This document shows positions 62,664-64,000 of a stretch of DNA of 64,000 nt, piece after piece. The translations under genes were made by a program, and so were the position numbers. This DNA comes from Levilactobacillus huananensis (GTDB lineage: Bacteria > Bacillota > Bacilli > Lactobacillales > Lactobacillaceae). A model generated the notes under the pieces. The model was not told the origin of the DNA, ran no database searches, and worked only from the letters and a program-made list of their open reading frames with translations. The stretch covers positions 62,001 to 126,000 of the forward strand of contig NZ_RHOC01000006.1 of assembly GCF_003946145.1 (NCBI RefSeq), given 5' to 3'. Each line of letters begins with the position of its first letter. Position 1 is the first letter of the stretch.

Positions 62664-64000
62664 TTAATTTGAGATCAAACGACTAGCAATCCAGCCGATC
62701 AAAACGCCAGCTAATGCGGGAACCATCCAGCCGAATCCTTGATTGGCTAAGGGGAGGGACGCGTTAAGCGTTAGTAACGGACGACACCAGATCGTATTTT
62801 GAATGGTTGTTGGCAATGCCGTGAGGCCAGCAAAAGTGGCTGGAATGAGGGTGAAGAGCATTGCGGTCCCGAAGAGCCAACGTGAGGTCCCAATCAAAGG
62901 GGATAGGACGGCTAATAGGATGAGCACAATGGCCAGGGGATACAGAAAGAGCAGTACCGGCGTGGAAGCCGCAATCAGTTTAGTCAGACCGACGTTGGCA
63001 AATAGACAGGGCAACACACTGGCAATACCGATCAAAAGCGCATAAGGGATGCGGGGAAATAAAGCGTGACCCGCATCCCCGAAGGCTGAAATGAGCCCAA
63101 TAGCGGTCTTTAGACAGGCGATAATCACAATTAATGCCAAAAGGATAGTTCCCCAGGTCCCAAAATAGTAATTGGCAATCTGCGCCAGGGTGATGCCTCC
63201 GTTGGCTGCGAGTGAGAAGTGTCCCAGACTCATGGTTCCCATGAGTGCCAGTAGTGTGTAGATGATGCCCATCAGGACAATGCTGATGGTTCCGGCTTTA
63301 ATCACGTCTTTGGCAATCTGCCCGGGTTCGGTCACGCCCAGGTCGCGAATACTATCGATAACCACAATACCAAAGGCCAGTGAGGCCAGGGCATCCATGG
63401 TGTTATAGCCTTCCATAAAGCCACTCAGGATGGGAGCGTGAATGTAATGCCCACGGACTGGAACACTGGATAAGCCACCCATGGGTTTCAGAAAGGCCGC
63501 TAACATTAGTGCTCCTAAGAGGATGAGAAATAGTGGTGTGAGCCATTTTCCCACGTAAGTCATGAGTTTCCCGGGGCGGCGGGCTAACCACCAGGCGAGG
63601 CCAAAGAAGGCAACTGAGAAGAGTCCTAGGGCGAGCGACTGGTGATGCGGGGTGATAAAGGGGACAAGGCCGATTTGAAAGGACGTTGTTGCTAGACGAG
63701 GAAGGGCAAAGAATGGGCCCACGGTCAGGTAGAGCAGAATTGTAAAGAGGTAGGCGAAGGGGCGATTGACCTTGGTTGCGAGGTCAAAGACCCCCTCACT
63801 GTGAGTGATCCCAATCCCGGTGACGCCTAGAAGCGGAATTCCAATTCCAGCGAGTAACAAGCCCACAGCGGCCCAACCAACATTGGAACCAGCCTGTTGT
63901 CCTAAGAAAATGGGAAAGATCAGGTTGCCGGCGCCGAAGAAAAGGCCAAAGAGCATCATGCCGATGAAGAGCAACTCTCGCCGGTTTAATTGTGTTTTCA
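62664..64000 (-). CDS. brnQ: Branched-chain amino acid transporter BrnQ, 5' end at window edge
   Basis: At least 445 residues with about 12 membrane helices. The family start LLFIGMMLFGLFFGAGNLIFP and GVTGIG are clear. It takes up Leu, Ile and Val with Na+ or H+. The window ends at ..TG AAA ACA CAA TTA, so the first base of the ATG is just outside. An internal ATG at 63974 is not the start. Confidence 0.93.
   Translation of the reverse strand, partial: KTQLNRRELLFIGMMLFGLFFGAGNLIFPIFLGQQAGSNVGWAAVGLLLAGIGIPLLGVTGIGITHSEGVFDLATKVNRPFAYLFTILLYLTVGPFFALPRLATTSFQIGLVPFITPHHQSLALGLFSVAFFGLAWWLARRPGKLMTYVGKWLTPLFLILLGALMLAAFLKPMGGLSSVPVRGHYIHAPILSGFMEGYNTMDALASLAFGIVVIDSIRDLGVTEPGQIAKDVIKAGTISIVLMGIIYTLLALMGTMSLGHFSLAANGGITLAQIANYYFGTWGTILLALIVIIACLKTAIGLISAFGDAGHALFPRIPYALLIGIASVLPCLFANVGLTKLIAASTPVLLFLYPLAIVLILLAVLSPLIGTSRWLFGTAMLFTLIPATFAGLTALPTTIQNTIWCRPLLTLNASLPLANQGFGWMVPALAGVLIGWIASRLISN

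Overview
The window is the replication-origin region of a low-to-medium GC Gram-positive bacterium of the family Lactobacillaceae. The order rpmH / dnaA-dnaN-yaaA-recF-gyrB-gyrA, rpsF-ssb-rpsR, gdpP-rplI-dnaB and walRKHIJ-htrA-rlmH is typical of that family. MucBP and DUF5776-type surface domains, a T-box-controlled peptide-binding lipoprotein and the cell-wall genes agree; a Levilactobacillus-like genus is my best guess, but the species cannot be fixed from the sequence alone.

Layout. 1-2.7 kb: a truncated DUF1697 gene, an HxlR regulator divergent from an NAD(P)H:quinone oxidoreductase, and two GNAT acetyltransferases. 2.7-5.3 kb: a parS site, a short fossil repeat, and a large BspA/MucBP surface protein. 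5.3-19.5 kb: a composite genomic island next to rlmH. Its right part (8534-19520) looks like a staphylococcal cassette chromosome (SCC)-type element. It has a cch-like DUF927 helicase, ccrA- and ccrB-like large serine recombinases, a DUF1643 gene and unknown cargo, flanked by a 36-bp perfect direct repeat. The right copy of that repeat contains the last codons and stop of rlmH. Its left part (5.3-8.5 kb) carries an acetyltransferase, a PD-(D/E)XK-type protein, an SDR oxidoreductase and a MerR regulator. It also holds a fossil rlmH 3' end, a fossil att core and a fossil piece of ccrB, as if an older cassette had decayed there.

20-28 kb: a dense DnaA-box cluster, then htrA, walJ, walI, walH, walK and walR on the minus strand. 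28.5-33.4 kb: tRNA-Lys, small conserved proteins, a T-box leader with an orphan oligopeptide-binding lipoprotein, and an MFS exporter. 34-41 kb: dnaB, rplI, gdpP, a TipA-like MerR regulator, a frameshifted VOC gene, and rpsR-ssb-rpsF. 41.4-44.8 kb: a DUF436 gene and a vitamin B6 module (ECF S component, pyridoxal kinase-like enzyme, divergent MocR regulator). 44.8-54.6 kb: gyrA, gyrB, recF, yaaA, dnaN, dnaA and a bipartite oriC on both sides of dnaA. 54.4-60.4 kb: rpmH, rnpA, yidC, jag, mnmE and mnmG on the plus strand. 60.6-64 kb: small membrane proteins, a HAD phosphatase and the start of brnQ.

Replication runs outward from about 52-54 kb, so most genes to the left lie on the minus strand and those to the right on the plus strand. 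Three parS-like sites (2692, 33745, 39060) mark this as the segregation centre. The main novelty is the SCC-like island outside staphylococci with its decayed partner. Secondary points are the DnaA-box cluster beside rlmH and a possible attenuator ahead of mnmE.
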